Below, in pieces: positions 61,356 through 64,000 of a stretch of 64,000 nucleotides of DNA. The notes beneath the pieces are model-generated. The model worked only from the letters and a program-made list of their open reading frames with translations. It was not told the origin of the DNA and did not search any database. The translations under genes and the position numbers were made by a program. Origin of the DNA: CAZAMI01 sp964627805 (GTDB taxonomy: Archaea > Thermoproteota > Thermoprotei_A > Sulfolobales > NBVN01); NCBI GenBank assembly GCA_964627805.1, contig CAZVLA010000020.1, positions 56,649 through 120,648 of the forward strand, given 5' to 3'. Numbering within the stretch: position 1 is the stretch's first letter; the number at the start of each line of letters is the position of its first letter.

Positions 61356-61781
61356 TTATTCCTCCTTACCTTCCCTACTTCCTTCCTCCTCCCTACGTGC
61401 CTTCTTAGTCTGTGCTATCTCCTTAATGATCTCCTTAGGAATTTCCCTACCCCTCCTAAGTAACTCACCCTTACCTAACGCATCCTTAAGCATCTTAGCT
61501 AGTGAAGCTATTGTCGGTGCAGCCTCTAACTTCCTCCTAAAGAATTCCTGAACCATCTCCTTAACCATGTCTTCAGGCATTCCACTCTCCTTAAGCTCCT
61601 TATAGAGTGCAGCTACCTCCTTACCTAACTTCTCACCACTTAGTGATGTTAGGAACATATCTATGAATTCCTTAATAGGTGCTTTAATACTTGCTATGAA
61701 CTCCGATATCACTGAGAATATCTCGTGTAGCTCGCGTGCGTCCTCGCTTACGTACTTCCTCTCCCTCCTCTCCTCACTCAT
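61356..61781 (-). CDS. Helical protein with a GMPED motif
   Basis: From the ATG at 61781 the protein has 141 residues; GGTGGT four bases upstream favours this start over one at 61850. The sequence is almost all helical and highly charged, with KELKESGMPEDMVKEMVQEF at about 71-90 and a Lys/Glu-rich tail. The shared GMPED/GLPED motif links it to the protein at 60507. It has no signal or membrane span. Function is unknown. Confidence 0.6.
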   Translation of the reverse strand: MSEERRERKYVSEDARELHEIFSVISEFIASIKAPIKEFIDMFLTSLSGEKLGKEVAALYKELKESGMPEDMVKEMVQEFFRRKLEAAPTIASLAKMLKDALGKGELLRRGREIPKEIIKEIAQTKKARREEEGSREGKEE

Positions 61782-61854
61782 GCTTACCACCAAGTCTATT
61801 AGTGTGTGGTCACGGTAATCAGTACTTACCATATCGGTGTGGTCACTCACTACA

Positions 61855-62457
61855 TCACCTACTGAACACTCCGTAGGTGTAGCCGTAAGCTATTACCCTA
61901 CCCTTGATCAAGTCAAGGAACTCCTCCCCAGTTATCGGTGCCTTAATGTTAGGTGGTGTATTAAGAGCTACTACGATAATTACGTACCTATGCGTACTGC
62001 CCGGTGGTGGGCAGGGACCTCCGTAACCAACCCTCCTAAAGTCATTTATTGCTTGGTAACCTAAGCCCTTAACCTCAACGACCTTAGGTAGTGCCTTAGG
62101 TATTGAGTTAGTATCTGGTCTTAAGTTGTAGAGTACCCAATGAATGAATGGACCCCTGGGAGCGTCTGGGTCAACCATGATGACTGCTAAGCTCTTAGCA
62201 CTTGAAGGTACGTTACTTATCGTTAGTGGTGGTGATACGTCAGCACCCGTGCATGTGTACTCATTAGGTATTCTAGACCCGCTACTGAATGGTGCGTTAA
62301 CTACCATCTTATTCAGTGACTTACTAACACCTAAGTAATTAGCTACGAAATCACCTACAGTTACTCTATGCTTAGTCGTTAGTAAGGCTACGGAAACACC
62401 GATGATTATTACCGCAATCACTACAGCAGTAACTACTACGTACTTCCTACTAGCCAT
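61855..62457 (-). CDS. PEBP / YbhB family protein with N-terminal anchor
   Basis: The protein has 200 residues. An N-terminal helix (VVVTAVVIAVIIIGVSVALL) anchors it outside the membrane. The PEBP fold shows YTCTGADVSPPLTISNVP, VDPDAPRGPFIHWVLYN (the ligand pocket DPDAP...HW) and GYGGPCPPPGSTHRYVI. Members bind phospholipids, phosphate groups or small ligands, or inhibit proteases. The ligand is unknown here. Confidence 0.9.
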   Translation of the reverse strand: MASRKYVVVTAVVIAVIIIGVSVALLTTKHRVTVGDFVANYLGVSKSLNKMVVNAPFSSGSRIPNEYTCTGADVSPPLTISNVPSSAKSLAVIMVDPDAPRGPFIHWVLYNLRPDTNSIPKALPKVVEVKGLGYQAINDFRRVGYGGPCPPPGSTHRYVIIVVALNTPPNIKAPITGEEFLDLIKGRVIAYGYTYGVFSR

Positions 62458-62597
62458 GACTCACCAAGAGTTAAGTAGTGAGGGAAGGTATTAGTCTTTC
62501 CCTTCACGCATTAACTCATTGAAATTAGCTTCATTACTAATTAGTAAGACAGTAAAACTTTTTGTTCTAACTACTCTAAAGTCTTGAGGTTTTAGGT

Positions 62598-63611
62598 ATG
62601 GTAGCTAGTATTAGGGCATGCATGAATGGCTCATACCCTAGGGGAGCGGGGCTAGCTAGGTTATACAGTAGGTACTTATCGGGTAAGTTAAGTGAGGATA
62701 GGTTTGAGGAGGGTATTAGGGAGTACATGAAGAAACTATTTAACTTACTTAGTGACGTAGGTATTAACGTATTCACTGATGGTATGCTTAGGTGGGACGA
62801 CATATACAACCCACTAATAAGGTTCGTTGATGGTGTTGAGGTTGACGGGCTCGTTAGGTTCTACGATAATAACTTCTTCTTCAGAGCACCTAAGGTTAGG
62901 GGTGAGTTAAGTATTAAGGAGAACCCAATACCTAAGTGGTTTAGTGAGGCATTATCGGTGGCTGAGGACGTATTCGGTAGTAGGGACTCCTTCATGCTTA
63001 AGCAACCACTACCGGGACCACTAACACTAGCTGAGGCTAGTATTAATGAGTACTACCGTAGCTACTGGTCACTACTTACTGACTGGAGGAGTAAGGTTCT
63101 GGAGCCACTCATTAAGGAGTTAGGTAAGGTAGGTGCTAAGGTTGTTGAGATCCATGAGCCATCACTAGTTTGGGGAGGTACTAAGAAGACTAGGGTAGTT
63201 GCTGGTGTTAAGGAGTTAGGTAAGTTGATTAAGTACTGTAAGTCATTAGGTATTGATGTGTGGGTCATTACGTACTTCGGCTACTTAGGTAGGGTTGGTA
63301 AGTACTTAAGTGAGTTATCAGAGGCTGTAGTAGGTATTGACTGCTTCGTTAAGGGAGCTAAGAAAACACCTCAGAGGTTAGTTAGGGACTACGGAATTAA
63401 GAGGGTGATGCTAGGTGCTGTAGACTCTAGAAATACGTTAATGGAGAAACCTAAGGAGTTAAGTAAGTTAGCTAAGGCAGTAGCGAGGGTGAGTGGTGTT
63501 GAGGAGGTCTACGTAGGTAATAACGCACCAATGGACTTCATACCTGAAGTAGTAGCTGCTAGGAAGTTGAGGAGGTTAGGGAGGGTTATTTCAGGACTTA
63601 GTAAGGGGTGA
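62598..63611 (+). CDS. metE: MetE N-terminal-like protein (methionine synthase, first half)
   Basis: The protein has 337 residues. It opens with a SYPRG substrate loop (MNGSYPRGAGLARLYSRY), and has FTDGMLRWDDIYNP, LPGPLTLAEAS and EIHEPSLVWG near 190, typical of cobalamin-independent methionine synthase barrels. In archaea the enzyme is often encoded as two short genes. The second half follows after 5 bases. It would transfer a methyl group to homocysteine together with that protein. Confidence 0.82.
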   Translation: MVASIRACMNGSYPRGAGLARLYSRYLSGKLSEDRFEEGIREYMKKLFNLLSDVGINVFTDGMLRWDDIYNPLIRFVDGVEVDGLVRFYDNNFFFRAPKVRGELSIKENPIPKWFSEALSVAEDVFGSRDSFMLKQPLPGPLTLAEASINEYYRSYWSLLTDWRSKVLEPLIKELGKVGAKVVEIHEPSLVWGGTKKTRVVAGVKELGKLIKYCKSLGIDVWVITYFGYLGRVGKYLSELSEAVVGIDCFVKGAKKTPQRLVRDYGIKRVMLGAVDSRNTLMEKPKELSKLAKAVARVSGVEEVYVGNNAPMDFIPEVVAARKLRRLGRVISGLSKG

Positions 63612-63616
63612 TTACG

Positions 63617-64000
63617 GTGGTGTGGAAGGAGGTTGAATTACCCGTACTCCCCACAACCGTAATAGGTTCCTACCCAAGACCTAAGTGGTTAAGGGAGTTC
63701 ATTAAGGGCTTCAGAGCTGGTAGGTATAAGGAGAAGCACCTTAAGGAGGCGTTCGACGACGCCGTAATCACCGTAGTTAGGGATCAGGAGGTTGCTGGTG
63801 TTGACATACCTAGTGATGGTGAGATGAGGAGAGATGAGATGGTTGAGTACTTCGCTGAGCGTATCGAGGGCTTTAAGTTCTACGGACCCGTTAGGGTGTG
63901 GGGTAATCACTACTTCAGAAAACCTGCAGTCGTCGGTCCCTTAAGGTATAGGGGACCTATGGTAGTTGATGAGTACCTCTTCTTAAGGTCCGTAGCTAAG
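63617..64000 (+). CDS. metE: MetE C-terminal-like protein (methionine synthase, catalytic half), partial
   Basis: The gene runs off the right edge; 128 codons are visible from GTG at 63617. Visible motifs are VLPTTVIGSYPRPKWLREF (near residues 9-27), AFDDAVITVVRDQEVAGVDI and PSDGEMRRDEMVEYF (near 65-79), all typical of the C-terminal MetE barrel that activates homocysteine. The zinc ligands lie beyond the edge. The start is the first of two GTG codons; the gene begins 5 bases after metE-N, in the same operon. Confidence 0.82.
   Translation, partial: MVWKEVELPVLPTTVIGSYPRPKWLREFIKGFRAGRYKEKHLKEAFDDAVITVVRDQEVAGVDIPSDGEMRRDEMVEYFAERIEGFKFYGPVRVWGNHYFRKPAVVGPLRYRGPMVVDEYLFLRSVAK

Noticed and set aside
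1..64000. tRNA, rRNA or CRISPR array
   Set aside because: No GGTTCRA-type T-arm with matching acceptor stem, no rRNA core words and no regularly spaced repeat array were found in intergenic DNA.

Overview
The window looks like chromosomal DNA of a thermophilic crenarchaeon (Thermoproteota). The signs are archaellins with the RRG-(I/V)VGIEAA class III signal, a type IV pilin N-terminus, a WtpABC tungstate/molybdate importer, a 2-oxoacid:ferredoxin oxidoreductase, a SerK-type serine kinase beside a cysteine synthase, an archaeal three-cysteine ThiI, a MetE split over two genes, archaeal TATA boxes 25-30 bases upstream of many starts, and two box C/D guide RNA candidates. Genes are dense, often overlap by 4-20 bases, and use AT-leaning codons (TTA, GTA, AGT, TAC, AGG, GGT). 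Starts are a mix of ATG, GTG and TTG; some have clear GGAGGT-like ribosome binding sites and others look leaderless. I see no rRNA, tRNA, CRISPR array or intact transposase.

Layout. 1-4.8 kb: a Thr-rich surface protein, a PadR regulator divergent from a MATE exporter, and a tRNA-binding-domain protein. 5-10.2 kb: a CBS protein, an eIF2B-like/PP-loop/DUF4392 run, and two metallo-beta-lactamase-fold hydrolases. 10.2-10.5 kb: a GC-rich transcript candidate that folds into one rod of about 220 nt with a perfect 39-bp helix, a TATA box at the right distance and a T-rich end. 10.5-17.3 kb: a DHH phosphoesterase and a MacB-like ABC set whose middle gene encodes a 1235-residue repeat protein. 17.3-24.4 kb: a regulator/beta-solenoid/Yip1 operon, a nitroreductase, a C/D sRNA, a proton-pumping P-type ATPase and BirA. 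24.5-32.6 kb: korDAB, malic enzyme, a rubrerythrin-like protein, a TldD-like protease, and a serK-cysteine synthase-thiI sulfur operon.

32.6-33.7 kb is a decayed island with a broken VapB-like antitoxin and a second C/D sRNA. 33.7-42.9 kb: a secreted metallophosphoesterase, an Fe3+-type ABC importer, a coiled-coil surface protein and a PH-like protein. 43.2-51.2 kb: wtpABC, a DUF1464 protein, a hydantoin-racemase/NCS1-permease group, a flavin reductase, CutA and a DUF457 protein. 51.2-57.8 kb: a gingipain-like C25 protease beside an M17 aminopeptidase, then surface and transport genes. 57.9-61.8 kb is a motility/adhesion area: a pilin, two tandem archaellins, a small membrane protein whose start codon lies inside a long inverted repeat, and three small minus-strand proteins, two of which share a G-L/M-P-E-D motif. 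The right end holds a PEBP protein and the two MetE halves, the second cut by the window edge.

The strongest candidates for something undescribed are the rod-shaped RNA at about 10.23-10.46 kb, the start-codon inverted repeat at 60.35-60.43 kb, the two C/D sRNAs, and the dyad inside the MacB-like operon. All protein calls rest on motifs and composition read by eye; no database search was done.
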